From NCBI RefSeq assembly GCF_009792295.1, contig NZ_CP039934.1, positions 2,686,501-2,750,500 of the forward strand: a stretch of 64,000 nt of DNA, in the 5' to 3' direction. The position numbers and the translations under genes are program-made. Shown one piece after another: positions 50,306 through 61,007 of this stretch (the first letter of the stretch is position 1; every line of letters starts with the position of its first letter). This DNA comes from Myroides fluvii. Lineage in GTDB: Bacteria; Bacteroidota; Bacteroidia; Flavobacteriales; Flavobacteriaceae. Under the pieces are notes generated by a model. It searched no databases. It saw only the letters and a program-made list of their open reading frames with translations, and was not told the DNA's origin.

Positions 50306-53300
50306 ATGATAAGAAGATTAATTCCATTAGTTGCCCTTGTGTTAAGTGGTTCAGCAATGGCTCAAATTGGTATAGGTACTCAAAAAGCAACGAGCTCAGC
50401 TCAATTAGATGTAGTTGCTTTGAAAAAAGGAGTTTTGTTGCCTAGAGTAGAACTGAAAAATAGTACTGAATTTTCTCCTATAGAAGGTGAACAAGTAGAA
50501 AGTTTATTAGTGTATCATATAGGAAATACTAATTTAAAAGCAGGATTTTATTATTGGAAGTCCAATGCATGGACTCCTTTACTTTCTGGTGATACGTTTA
50601 TTGATCGTCAAAATAAAACGTTTACTATTGCAGGAAATCCAACAAAAAACGGCGAAGAATCTTTAGTGATTACCGATAGTGAGAATCACAGTGTGTATCT
50701 TTCAGTGGCAGAAATTGCGAACAACAGTACGTTTGTGACGAATTTAGTTGAGAACAACGAGTTCATTACTAAATTAGGTGATAACATTGATTTTGTCAAT
50801 TACATTACCAACAACAATGAATTTATTGAAAACATTGTCAATAAGCTAAGAGGAAAATACGGAAATGTAAATTACAACCCAGTAACAAACACATTCGTAT
50901 ACTATGATGAGCATGGGGTTGAACACGCAATCGATTGGTCCGTTTTAAATACAACCAACGTTAGTTTTACTTTAGTTAATGATCAATTGGTTGTAACCGA
51001 TTCAGATCAGAACAGCGTTCGTTTGGATGTAAAAGAAATTGCGAACAACAGTACGTTTGTGACGAATTTAGTTGAGAACAACGAGTTCATTACTAAATTA
51101 GGTGATAACATTGATTTTGTCAATTACATTACCAACAACAATGAATTTATTGAAAACATTGTCAATAAGCTAAAAGGGAAATACGGAAATGTAAATTACA
51201 ACCCAGTAACAAACACGTTTGTATACTATGATGAGCATGGGGTTGAACACGCAATCGATTGGTCCGTTTTAAACACAACCAACGTTAGTTTTACTTTAGT
51301 TAACGATCAATTGGTTGTAACCGATTCAGATCAGAACAGCGTTCGTTTGGATGTAAAAGAAATTGCCAACAACAGTACGTTTGTGACGAATTTAGTTGAG
51401 AACAACGAGTTCATTACTAAATTAGGTGATAACATTGATTTTGTCAATTACATTACCAACAACAATGAATTTATTGAAAACATTGTCAATAAGCTAAGAG
51501 GGAAATACGGAAATGTAAATTACAACCCAGTAACGAACACGTTTGTATACTATGATGAGCATGGGGTTGAACACGCAATCGATTGGTCCGTTTTAAATAC
51601 AACCAACGTTAGTTTTACTTTAGTTAACGATCAATTGGTTGTAACCGATTCAGATCAGAACAGCGTTCGTTTGGATGTAAAAGAAATTGCCAACAACAGT
51701 ACGTTTATCACAGAATTAGTTGAGAACAACGAGTTCATTACTAAATTAGGCGATAACATTGATTTTGTCAATCACATTACCAACAACAATGAATTTATTG
51801 AAAACATTGTCAATAAGCTAAAAGGGAAATACGGAAATGTAAATTACAACCCAGTAACAAACACGTTTGTATACTATGATGAGCATGGTGTTGAACACGC
51901 AATCGATTGGTCCGTTTTAAACACAACCAACGTTAGTTTTACTTTAGTTAACGATCAATTGGTTGTAACCGATTCAGATCAGAACAGCGTTCGTTTGGAT
52001 GTAAAAGAAATTGCCAACAACAGTACGTTTATTACAGAATTAGTTGAGAACAACGAGTTCATTACTAAATTAGGTGATAACATTGATTTTGTGAATTACA
52101 TTACCAACAACAATGAATTTATTGAAAACATTGTCAATAAGCTAAAAGGGAAATACGGAAATGTAAATTACAACCCAGTAACAAACACGTTTGTATACTA
52201 TGATGAGCATGGTGTTGAACACGCAATTGATTGGTCCGTTTTAAATACAACCAACGTTAGTTTTACTTTAGTTAACGATCAATTGGTTGTAACTGATTCA
52301 GATCAGAACAGCGTTCGTTTGGATGTAAAAGAGATTGCGAACAACAGTACGTTTGTGACGAATTTAGCTGAGAACAACGAGTTCATTACTAAATTAGGTG
52401 ATAACATTGATTTTGTGAATTACATTACCAACAACAATGAATTTATTGAAAACATTGTCAATAAGCTAAAAGGGAAATACGGAAATGTAAATTACAACCC
52501 AGTAACAAACACGTTTGTATACTATGATGAGCATGGTGTTGAACACGCAATTGATTGGTCCGTTTTAAATACAACCAACGTTAGTTTTACTTTAGTTAAC
52601 GATCAATTGGTTGTAACTGATTCAGATCAGAACAGCGTTCGTTTGGATGTAAAAGAAATTGCGAACAACAGTACGTTTGTGACGAATTTAGTTGAGAACA
52701 ACGAGTTCATTACTAAATTAGGTGATAACATTGATTTTGTCAATTACATTACCAACAACAATGAATTTATTGAAAACATTGTCAATAAGCTAAGAGGGAA
52801 ATACGGAAATGTAAATTACAACCCAGTAACGAACACATTCGTATACTATGATGAGCATGGGGTTGAACACGCAATCGATTGGTCCGTTTTAAACACAACC
52901 AACGTTAGTTTTACTTTAGTTAACGATCAATTGGTTGTAACCGATTCAGATCAGAACAGCGTTCGTTTGGATGTAAAAGAAATTGCCAACAACAGTACGT
53001 TTGTGACGAATTTAGTTGAGAACAACGAGTTCATTACTAAATTAGGTGATAACATTGATTTTGTCAATCACATTACCAACAACAATGAATTTATTGAAAA
53101 CATTGTCAATAAGCTAAAAGGGAAATACGGAAATGTAAATTACAACCCAGTAACAAACACATTCGTATACTATGATGAGCATGGGGTTGAACACGCAATC
53201 GATTGGTCCGTTTTAAATACAACTAACGTAAGTTTTACTTTAGTTAACGATCAATTGGTTGTAACCGATTCAGATCAGAACAGCGTTCGTTTGGATGTAA

Positions 53301-55714
53301 AAGAGATTGCGAACAACAGTACGTTTGTGACGAATTTAGCTGAGAACAACGAGTTCATTACTAAATTAGGTGATAACATTGATTTTGTCAATCACATTAC
53401 CAACAACAATGAATTTATTGAAAACATTGTCAATAAGCTAAAAGGGAAATACGGAAATGTAAATTACAACCCAGTAACAAACACATTCGTATACTATGAT
53501 GAGCATGGTGTTGAACACGCAATTGATTGGTCTGCTTTAAACACAACTAACGTAAGATTTGAATTGATTGCAGATCAGTTAGTTGTAACCGATTCAGATC
53601 AGAACAGCGTTCGTTTGGATGTAGCAGAAATTGCCAACAACAGTACGTTTATCACAGAATTAGTTGAGAACAATGAGTTTATCACTAAGTTAGGAGATAA
53701 CAATGAATTCCAAACCATTATTAAAAATAATTCGGCAGAAGCCACTTTAGTGGTAACCGATAAAACGATAAATGCAGAGGCAGTGAAAGCTGGATTTACG
53801 TTTAATAACGGTAAAGATCTTACGACAGTTGCGTTTGCGGAAACGCTAACCGCGATGGCTAAAGGTGCAGATGCAGAGGGATTCACAGAATACTACTTTG
53901 TAGATGAAACAGGAGAAAACGATCCAATTGCCATTCAAGTTTCTCAAGATATCATTAACGATTTTGAGAAGATCATCAATAATACAACCGTAAATAATTT
54001 ATTAAAACAATTTATTTCTACTGCAACAGGAGATGTTTCTGTGGTAAGAAATACGAATGGAGACATTGTTATTAGTACAGCTAGTGATGCGTTTAACCTA
54101 ACAGATGAAATCCAAGCGAAGGAAACAAATACGCTTTTAACTGCACAAGGAGCAGGCGTATATGTGTATCAAAACGAGGAAGCGATTAAAACAAATGGAG
54201 CGGGAATTACTATAAATGTAGTGGCTGATGTTCAAAATAACTTCCAAGAGATTATTGATAATTCAAACGTACAGACAATACTGAATGAATACATTACTCA
54301 AAATGTTTCTAATATTAGAGTAGAAGAAAAAAATGGGGATACTTATTTTATCATCAATGAAGGAGGAGTTGAAAAAGAGGTCAATATTACTGAGTTAATT
54401 CGAAATAATTCCTTCTTAGCATCCTTGCGATTAACAACGGTGAATGAAAATCAAGTAAAAGCTGGATTCGCCTTTAACGATGGTAAAAATACCGATTCAA
54501 AACTATTTGCAGAAACGCTAACAAGTATAACGAAAGGAACCGATGCGGACCAAAAGATTGAATATACGTATGTAGATGAAACGGGCGAAGAGGCAATGAT
54601 GAAAATTACAGTTACCCAAGACGTTATCACAGATTTTGGTACCATTATTAACGATACAACTGTAAAAAACTTATTAGAACAGTTTATTTCCACTGCTACG
54701 GGAGATGTATCAGTAATTCGCGATGCCGCGGGTGATATTATCATCAAAACGGCTGCTGACATTTTTAATTTAACAACTGAAATTAAGAGTAAAGAAACGA
54801 AGACTACACTAACCCCTGTGAAATATGACGTATTTGTTTACATCGATGGGGATTTAGAAGTACATGAAGAGGTAGAACGTCCAGGAGAATACTGGGCAAG
54901 AAAATATGAAGGGACGAAGTTTGTTTACAATAATGAGGAAGATGTAGATGTCGAGATAAAAGGGACCGACTTATTTGGACCAACCGGAAGCAATAACCTA
55001 GAAACAGTAACTTCTTTAACCTTAGAAGACAATTACGGTGGAGTTGGAAAAGCCTTAGTTTATGAAAATGAGGAACGAGCAAAAAGTCCCATTTACATCA
55101 AAGATATTTTGGATCACTCGGAGAGCTTAACTAAACTAGAAGCTAAGCTGGATACCCGTGAATTAATCTACACGGATGAGGAACAAGTAGCGAATATTAT
55201 TTCATTCAATGATCTTGTGCAAGAGCCTTGGTATACGGGAAGTGATGTACAAGCAACGCAAAACGATCAAGATATATACACCATGGGATGGGTAGGTATT
55301 GGGTACAAAACAAAATCTACTGCACCAAATGAGCGACTACGTGTAAATGGTAGTATTACCGCTACGAATAGTTACTATGCGGATTATGTATTTGAAAATT
55401 ATTTTGATGGGTATTCATCGTTAAAGTATGATTATTCCTTTAATGATTTGAATACAGTTGATCATTACATTAAGACAAACAGACACTTACCGGGAATTAC
55501 GCCAATTAGCGAGTTAGAAAAAACAGCATCGGGTTATTCTTTTAATGTGTCAGAATTATCGATTCAGTTACTAGAAAAAACAGAAGAATTGTTCTTACAC
55601 GTAATTGAACAGAAGAAAGAGTTAGATCAAAAGGCAGATGAAATTCAAGTGTTGAAAAATGAAGTGAGAGATTTAACGGAGCGTTTAGAAGCCATTGAAG
55701 CGCTTTTAAAATAA
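50306..55714 (+). CDS. Giant repetitive surface protein with tail-fibre-like C-terminus
   Basis: 1,803 residues counted from the ATG at 50306; a TTG two codons earlier is less likely. Signal peptide MIRRLIPLVALVLSGSAMAQ. Residues about 20-115 carry the Bacteroidota surface motif LDVVALKKGVLLPRVEL. From about 135 come nine near-identical 108-residue units plus part of a tenth, then two copies of a longer unit (VKAGFTFNNGKDL..., VKAGFAFNDGKNT...). The C-terminus (HYIKTNRHLPGITPISELEK, SIQLLEKTEELFLHVIEQ, coiled coil to the end) resembles trimeric tail-fibre/chaperone-type ends. Probably a fibrous adhesin or filament. No T9SS C-terminal domain seen. Confidence 0.85.
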   Translation: MIRRLIPLVALVLSGSAMAQIGIGTQKATSSAQLDVVALKKGVLLPRVELKNSTEFSPIEGEQVESLLVYHIGNTNLKAGFYYWKSNAWTPLLSGDTFIDRQNKTFTIAGNPTKNGEESLVITDSENHSVYLSVAEIANNSTFVTNLVENNEFITKLGDNIDFVNYITNNNEFIENIVNKLRGKYGNVNYNPVTNTFVYYDEHGVEHAIDWSVLNTTNVSFTLVNDQLVVTDSDQNSVRLDVKEIANNSTFVTNLVENNEFITKLGDNIDFVNYITNNNEFIENIVNKLKGKYGNVNYNPVTNTFVYYDEHGVEHAIDWSVLNTTNVSFTLVNDQLVVTDSDQNSVRLDVKEIANNSTFVTNLVENNEFITKLGDNIDFVNYITNNNEFIENIVNKLRGKYGNVNYNPVTNTFVYYDEHGVEHAIDWSVLNTTNVSFTLVNDQLVVTDSDQNSVRLDVKEIANNSTFITELVENNEFITKLGDNIDFVNHITNNNEFIENIVNKLKGKYGNVNYNPVTNTFVYYDEHGVEHAIDWSVLNTTNVSFTLVNDQLVVTDSDQNSVRLDVKEIANNSTFITELVENNEFITKLGDNIDFVNYITNNNEFIENIVNKLKGKYGNVNYNPVTNTFVYYDEHGVEHAIDWSVLNTTNVSFTLVNDQLVVTDSDQNSVRLDVKEIANNSTFVTNLAENNEFITKLGDNIDFVNYITNNNEFIENIVNKLKGKYGNVNYNPVTNTFVYYDEHGVEHAIDWSVLNTTNVSFTLVNDQLVVTDSDQNSVRLDVKEIANNSTFVTNLVENNEFITKLGDNIDFVNYITNNNEFIENIVNKLRGKYGNVNYNPVTNTFVYYDEHGVEHAIDWSVLNTTNVSFTLVNDQLVVTDSDQNSVRLDVKEIANNSTFVTNLVENNEFITKLGDNIDFVNHITNNNEFIENIVNKLKGKYGNVNYNPVTNTFVYYDEHGVEHAIDWSVLNTTNVSFTLVNDQLVVTDSDQNSVRLDVKEIANNSTFVTNLAENNEFITKLGDNIDFVNHITNNNEFIENIVNKLKGKYGNVNYNPVTNTFVYYDEHGVEHAIDWSALNTTNVRFELIADQLVVTDSDQNSVRLDVAEIANNSTFITELVENNEFITKLGDNNEFQTIIKNNSAEATLVVTDKTINAEAVKAGFTFNNGKDLTTVAFAETLTAMAKGADAEGFTEYYFVDETGENDPIAIQVSQDIINDFEKIINNTTVNNLLKQFISTATGDVSVVRNTNGDIVISTASDAFNLTDEIQAKETNTLLTAQGAGVYVYQNEEAIKTNGAGITINVVADVQNNFQEIIDNSNVQTILNEYITQNVSNIRVEEKNGDTYFIINEGGVEKEVNITELIRNNSFLASLRLTTVNENQVKAGFAFNDGKNTDSKLFAETLTSITKGTDADQKIEYTYVDETGEEAMMKITVTQDVITDFGTIINDTTVKNLLEQFISTATGDVSVIRDAAGDIIIKTAADIFNLTTEIKSKETKTTLTPVKYDVFVYIDGDLEVHEEVERPGEYWARKYEGTKFVYNNEEDVDVEIKGTDLFGPTGSNNLETVTSLTLEDNYGGVGKALVYENEERAKSPIYIKDILDHSESLTKLEAKLDTRELIYTDEEQVANIISFNDLVQEPWYTGSDVQATQNDQDIYTMGWVGIGYKTKSTAPNERLRVNGSITATNSYYADYVFENYFDGYSSLKYDYSFNDLNTVDHYIKTNRHLPGITPISELEKTASGYSFNVSELSIQLLEKTEELFLHVIEQKKELDQKADEIQVLKNEVRDLTERLEAIEALLK
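50711..53626 (+). repeat. Nine tandem 324-bp repeats inside the surface-protein gene
   Basis: Units start at 50711 and every 324 bp after (51035, 51359, 51683, 52007, 52331, 52655, 52979, 53303), a tenth partial at 53627. Differences are few: YIT or HIT, VTNLV or ITELV or VTNLA, LRGK or LKGK, plus silent changes. The near-identity at DNA level indicates recent duplication or ongoing gene conversion. Confidence 0.95.
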
Positions 55715-55742
55715 GTAATTGTATAAGTCAAAATGTTTATTG

Positions 55743-58229
55743 ATGAAAAAAATTAATGTAAAATCTATTCGATATATAGTATGGATGATGGTAGCTTTAT
55801 TTTTAAATATAGCTACTGTATTCGGACAAAATAATCTTTATACGACAAAGATTAAGGATGGTTCAGTAGCCCAGAGTGAGGTTACGGCGGCACCAGCAAC
55901 CTTATTGGAACTTGAGAGTTCTACAAAAGGTTTCTTATTGCCGCGTATGACAACCATACAGCGAAATGCAATTAGTATTACAGATGTTGTTCGCGGTAAT
56001 GGGTTGGTAATTTACAATACCGATACGGATTGTATCAACTACTACAGTAGAGAAGGGAATCGTTGGTTGAGTCTATGTGGAACTTTGCCACCGGCCATCT
56101 TAGATCTAACGGAATGTAGTAAAATTAACTTAAGTGCTTCAGGGAACGATTACTTAGAACAAGGAAAGTTTTTGAAAGACACGGATATTTTATATGTACA
56201 ATTAAACGTACAAGAAGCAGGTTCCTATCATATTACTGCAACGCCAAACCCAGAGAATGGATATTCTTTTAGCAAGAGTGGAACATTTAATGCACCTGGT
56301 GTGTATATCGTTGCATTAGAGGGATTAGGAACTCCTTTAGTAGGAAATGAAATTCAAGGAGATTTACTGAAATTTTCAATTAATGGTAAAGAAAGTACGG
56401 CTTGTACAACGACTCGTATTAAGGTGAAACCGTCAGACTTGAATTTCAGTATTAATGAACCACAAAATGTAACTGCGAGTTGGAATGCATACATTGGTGT
56501 GCCTTTAAATGCCAATGACAATAAGGTGACACTTGATGTTCATGTTACTACTGTTGGATTTTGGAGAGTACAAACGAACACAGTAAATGGAATGTCTTTT
56601 AGTGGATCAGGAGAGTTCACTGCAGAAGGAGGACAGCGTATTGAAGTAGTAGGACAGGGTACACCAAGCGTTTCAACGCCAGTGTCTACGCCTAACGTAT
56701 TTACTTTTACCACAAACTCAGTTTTAAATGCTAATCCAACCAATGCAAAACTATCGGTACATGTTAAACCGGTTGCTTTTGAGTTAGTGTGTGATGATGC
56801 AAACAACAAAATTGAAATTAGAGGAAATTATCAAGAAGATACGAAGTTGTCACAAGTAAATTCAATTCTAATTCCAGTGAAAGTTTTAGCACCTGGTACA
56901 ACTTCAATAGAGTTAAAAGGAACTTTTGTAGGTGGTAGTACTACTATGCCAATTAGTTTCAAGGCAAATGATGTCAATTTAGCTTTTAATGCAAGTAGAA
57001 ATAATATTCAATTTGTTACGCTTTATCCAGATGAGATCATGATCCCTAAGGGAACAACAGCGATTAAATTTACAACTCTTACACCGGGAACTGCTGCAAT
57101 TTGTGCTACGTTCCCTGAAATTACGGTTGATGTGCAACCCATCCGTTATAGCATCCTATGTAATACAGTTAAAGTACATGGAACGTATACGGTAGATTCA
57201 AATTTAGGTGCGAACCACTATATGGAACTACAAGTAAATGTAGATTATCCTGGGCCGTATACCATTCGTACGAACGAATTAAATGGAGTTAGTTTTAGTG
57301 CTAGCGGTACGTTTGCAGGTCAAGGAAGAGAAACAATTCGCTTAGCACCTTCAGGAAAATATGTAGATGGTGGAAATTTAGCTTATGCTATTACCACGAA
57401 TAGTCAGGCTGGTACAACGACTTGTTCGGCTATGGTAGATGTTCGATTTAGAGATATTGTTGTCTTGCGATTAGGATCAAATGCCTATGGACCTTCAACA
57501 TCTAACACCTATGCAGGGGGAGCAATTTTAAATAGTCGAGTGAATTTTGGCCCTACAGGAAAGGTGAAAATAAACAATATTCGAATTGTCAATACTGCTG
57601 TACAAGGAGAAAGCTTGCGCAACTTTATTAGTTCAAATAAAGTAGATATTATTGTTAATGTTATTGGATATAATGCTACGGATGCTACGAATCAAGTGTT
57701 ACTCAAATTCGTTAGAGAGGAAAAAGGAGTATTGATTATTAGCGATGAGAATAGTGTACATACGACAACAAAGAGCTTTATTGAATCTTTGACTTCAAGT
57801 AGTATTGCCTACAATAATCACTATACGATGTTAAATCCTGTAGCGAGTGGTGCAAATAATGATCCAATTGTCAATGGGCCATTTGGAAACTTAAGTGGAA
57901 AATACATCGGAAACGATGCAACTAATGGATGGTATTACAGCAATTTACCCAATACATTAGTTCCGTTAGTGACTAAACAAAATGACGCTTCATCTGTTTG
58001 GGGATTAAAACACAACGACTTAGGATTTGCCTTCTTTGGTGATGGAGGATGGTTTATTGGTACAACGACCAATACAAGTAATACTATTTATCCAGCAAAA
58101 TTCCTAGCCAATGGTACGCCTGTGGCAAAACCATACTATCAAGGAACAGACGTTTACAACAGTGTATTATACGCAAACGTTATGGCTTGGGCAATAGAAT
58201 ATGTGAAGGAAAATAAACCGAGTAACTAA
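55743..58229 (+). CDS. Large exported Ig-like/GATase-like surface protein (paralogue 1)
   Basis: 828 residues from MKKINVKSIRYIVWMM (a TTG upstream at 55719 is rejected). After the signal peptide, TKGFLLPRMTTIQRNAI and CINYYSREGNRWLSLCG repeat the surface motif. The middle has several Ig-like units with the pattern VNGMSFSGSGEF, LNGVSFSASGTF, GQGTP. The last 230 residues (VDIIVNVIGYNATDATNQ, then ISDENS and FGDGGWF) resemble a Rossmann/GATase-like fold and end DVYNSVLYANVMAWAIEY. Function unknown; anchoring or ligand binding is possible. Confidence 0.78.
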   Translation: MKKINVKSIRYIVWMMVALFLNIATVFGQNNLYTTKIKDGSVAQSEVTAAPATLLELESSTKGFLLPRMTTIQRNAISITDVVRGNGLVIYNTDTDCINYYSREGNRWLSLCGTLPPAILDLTECSKINLSASGNDYLEQGKFLKDTDILYVQLNVQEAGSYHITATPNPENGYSFSKSGTFNAPGVYIVALEGLGTPLVGNEIQGDLLKFSINGKESTACTTTRIKVKPSDLNFSINEPQNVTASWNAYIGVPLNANDNKVTLDVHVTTVGFWRVQTNTVNGMSFSGSGEFTAEGGQRIEVVGQGTPSVSTPVSTPNVFTFTTNSVLNANPTNAKLSVHVKPVAFELVCDDANNKIEIRGNYQEDTKLSQVNSILIPVKVLAPGTTSIELKGTFVGGSTTMPISFKANDVNLAFNASRNNIQFVTLYPDEIMIPKGTTAIKFTTLTPGTAAICATFPEITVDVQPIRYSILCNTVKVHGTYTVDSNLGANHYMELQVNVDYPGPYTIRTNELNGVSFSASGTFAGQGRETIRLAPSGKYVDGGNLAYAITTNSQAGTTTCSAMVDVRFRDIVVLRLGSNAYGPSTSNTYAGGAILNSRVNFGPTGKVKINNIRIVNTAVQGESLRNFISSNKVDIIVNVIGYNATDATNQVLLKFVREEKGVLIISDENSVHTTTKSFIESLTSSSIAYNNHYTMLNPVASGANNDPIVNGPFGNLSGKYIGNDATNGWYYSNLPNTLVPLVTKQNDASSVWGLKHNDLGFAFFGDGGWFIGTTTNTSNTIYPAKFLANGTPVAKPYYQGTDVYNSVLYANVMAWAIEYVKENKPSN

Positions 58230-58240
58230 CTAATTATAAA

Positions 58241-58274
58241 GAAGCTGAAACTCAATAAAAGTTTCAGCTTCTTA
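58241..58274 (+). terminator. Hairpin between the two paralogous surface genes
   Basis: GAAGCTGAAAC / GTTTCAGCTTC 11-bp perfect stem, weak T-run; may attenuate rather than stop transcription. Confidence 0.6.
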
Positions 58275-58291
58275 AATCAAAAAAATAGCAT

Positions 58292-60892
58292 ATGAATTTT
58301 GAAATGAAACGATATAAGGTATTGTATTATCTAGTATTAGCTATCTTTTTTAGTCTAACTACGGTTCATGGACAGCATTTAGGAGCTAAGTTGACTGATA
58401 ATTCTGTTAGTACAACCAATACGGAAGTATTGCCTTTTAGTTTGTTGGATTTAAGTTCAGCAGAAAGAGGATTTTTACTTCCTCGTCTAACAACAGAAGA
58501 AAGACGCAATATTCCTCAAGCAGATTTGCAACAAGGATTAATGATATACAATACAACAATTGATTGTATGGAATTCTATAATCAAGGACGCAATAGATGG
58601 TTAAATCTATGCGGTGAAATAGAACCCGCAACTTTTGTTATTCCAGATAGTAAGTGTTCGAAAATTCAAATCGAAGGCAACTATTTTGAAGGTGTTTTCT
58701 TAAAAGAAAGAGCCCATATTATTTTTTTAGAAGTAAGTGTTTCTACACCTGGAACCTATCAGGTAGAAGCAACGGCTTATAATGGTGGGAATCCCAATGG
58801 ATATACTTTTCAAGGATCAGGGATTTTTCCTGAAGCAGGAAATTACCACATTGTACTAAGAGGAACAGGAACGCCTATAGAAGGATATACCAGAGATGGA
58901 AATGGAGCGCCAACGAGTCAAGGAGATACAATAAAATTCGTATTGAACGGAAAAGAATCTACTTGTACTATTTATAATTTCGTTGAAAAAGAATCGTTGA
59001 AATATAAAATTGATCGAATAGATCCTATAGAAAAGTTTTATATAGGTGTGCCCCTAACGAATGCAAGAAGTGGAAAATTAGTAGCCACGCTTGTTAATAT
59101 CACCATGGGAGGAACTGTGGAAATTAACACACTAGATAATAATGGTATTCGATTCTCTGGAAGACATGTACTTACCAATTCGGAAATTGCTGCCGGAACA
59201 GTCCAAGTGATATTAAAAGGAGAAGGAACCCCAGCAGTACCACGCAATACACCTTTAGAATTCTTTACGAATTCTCACGTTCAAGTGGAATTAGGACAGT
59301 CACCGGACTCTTTCCCTTATACAGTTAGCATTGAACCCTTAGATCTTGAGTTTTATTGTAATAATACAGGACTTCCTAGTATTAGTCATGAAGGAGTATA
59401 TGAATATTTTACTGCGTTAACAGCAGATAATAAAATTCATGTTCCTCTTAAAGTTTTAGCCCCAGGACGAGGAATTGTAACGGGTGTCGTAGAGGCAACA
59501 ACAGGTTCAATTTACGACAACCAAGTGGAGCAAATAGAATTTGAATCGCCTTTAACGGATTTTGTATTCAATGATTTGAGAGATGATGTACAAAATGTAA
59601 TATTAGTACCAAAAGAAGGCACTGGAAAACCTACAGTAGGAGACAAAAATATTGTAGTGAGATTGAAAGTAACCTCCAGAGGAGCACATGAGTATGATTC
59701 GTCTTATCCAAAAGAAGCTATAACAATAACAGGATGTGATTATGAAATTCCTGTAAAAGTAGGAAATAGTGCTATATCATTAACTTGTAATACGATTTCA
59801 GTTGCAGGAGATTATTTTGTACGTGTGCCTTTACACGCAAATAATTTCTTATCAACTACTGTTGTTGTTTCTAAACCAGGAAAATGGTCTATTACGACAA
59901 ATACTGTGGACGGTATTTCCTTTAGTGGAAGTGGTGTTTTCAAAACTCCAGGAACCCATACAGTGAAATTAATGGGAACAGGAACGCCAACTGCAATGGG
60001 AATCAAATCGATGCAACTTACTGTAGAAAGTAATGCGAATGCAACTACGTGTGATGTACGTGTGAAGGTAATGTACAGAAGTAAACGAGTATTAGCCTTA
60101 GGGTTGCGAAATACGTATGGATATACTTTTGCACAATATGGTGCTACAGATACAGGATCCTACAAGTTGATTTACAGTCCAGGTAATTTTGGAACCTTAG
60201 ATAGCAGTACCATACTATACCAAGGCTGGACAGAAGTTATACAAGGCGGAAATGCTGGAATTGCTTCAGAAAATGTTTTTAGAAGCTGGCTTGGATTAGA
60301 TGGTTCTAAACCTGTGGATATTGTAGTTTTAGGTTATGATACCTATATCAGTGTGAATAAGGCTGCTATGTTGAAACAGTACTTAGATAATGGAGGAGTA
60401 TTGCTTGCTTATTGTGACCGAGCAGATGATCAATCATCTAATAATTTACTGCGTGCCGTTTTCAATAATTCAATTAATACCGTCTATTCAGGTGGAGCAG
60501 GAACTGTATATCCATTTAACACGAACAACAATCCATTATTGAATGGACCATTTGGAGATATTAGAGGGAAATACTGGGGTGAAGATGCTTCAACAACGGC
60601 AAGTGTCCCTGCTGGACAACTAAGTAATGTAGATGTTTTAAGTAGTGATAGTAGAAATAATGCAGTGATTTTTAAACATAAAACCTTAAACTTTATTTGG
60701 GTAGGTGATGGAGGATTTAACTCAAATAATGCCAGTAATGGGGCAGGTTCTACTATTTGTCCATTAAAAGTAGATGGCAATGGACAACCTATAGCAAGAA
60801 CAGCTTATGGAAGTTCAAGAACGGATGTATACAACGCTGTTTTTACTGCAAATGCATTTGCTTGGGCAATTGAACAAGCCGATAAAAGGTAA
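58292..60892 (+). CDS. Large exported Ig-like/GATase-like surface protein (paralogue 2)
   Basis: 866 residues; M5 (MKRYKVLYYLVLAIFF) is an alternative start. Signal peptide, then AERGFLLPRLTTEERRNI and CMEFYNQGRNRWLNLCG as in paralogue 1. Several Ig-like units (VDGISFSGSGVF, KLMGTGTP). C-terminal segment VDIVVLGYDTYISVNKAAML, DNGGVLLAYCDRADD, then DVYNAVFTANAFAWAIEQ aligns with paralogue 1. The conserved GATase-like half and varied front suggest both act as parts of one surface structure. No catalytic Cys-His pair is obvious. Confidence 0.78.
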   Translation: MNFEMKRYKVLYYLVLAIFFSLTTVHGQHLGAKLTDNSVSTTNTEVLPFSLLDLSSAERGFLLPRLTTEERRNIPQADLQQGLMIYNTTIDCMEFYNQGRNRWLNLCGEIEPATFVIPDSKCSKIQIEGNYFEGVFLKERAHIIFLEVSVSTPGTYQVEATAYNGGNPNGYTFQGSGIFPEAGNYHIVLRGTGTPIEGYTRDGNGAPTSQGDTIKFVLNGKESTCTIYNFVEKESLKYKIDRIDPIEKFYIGVPLTNARSGKLVATLVNITMGGTVEINTLDNNGIRFSGRHVLTNSEIAAGTVQVILKGEGTPAVPRNTPLEFFTNSHVQVELGQSPDSFPYTVSIEPLDLEFYCNNTGLPSISHEGVYEYFTALTADNKIHVPLKVLAPGRGIVTGVVEATTGSIYDNQVEQIEFESPLTDFVFNDLRDDVQNVILVPKEGTGKPTVGDKNIVVRLKVTSRGAHEYDSSYPKEAITITGCDYEIPVKVGNSAISLTCNTISVAGDYFVRVPLHANNFLSTTVVVSKPGKWSITTNTVDGISFSGSGVFKTPGTHTVKLMGTGTPTAMGIKSMQLTVESNANATTCDVRVKVMYRSKRVLALGLRNTYGYTFAQYGATDTGSYKLIYSPGNFGTLDSSTILYQGWTEVIQGGNAGIASENVFRSWLGLDGSKPVDIVVLGYDTYISVNKAAMLKQYLDNGGVLLAYCDRADDQSSNNLLRAVFNNSINTVYSGGAGTVYPFNTNNNPLLNGPFGDIRGKYWGEDASTTASVPAGQLSNVDVLSSDSRNNAVIFKHKTLNFIWVGDGGFNSNNASNGAGSTICPLKVDGNGQPIARTAYGSSRTDVYNAVFTANAFAWAIEQADKR

Positions 60893-61007
60893 TATCTTAT
60901 AACGATAGGATAAAGTTTAGGGAGGATTGTTAACAAGCACCTCCCTAACTTTTACAAACGTTAGCTCAAAGTATATTCAAGGCAGATTGATCTTAAAAAA
61001 GAAAAAC

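Noticed and set aside
50711..53626. The 324-bp array as a CRISPR or mobile element array
   Set aside because: The units are in-frame coding repeats without spacers.
53599..53886. Minus-strand open frames opposite the giant surface gene and its paralogues
   Set aside because: Antisense shadows caused by codon bias of the plus-strand genes; no independent signals.
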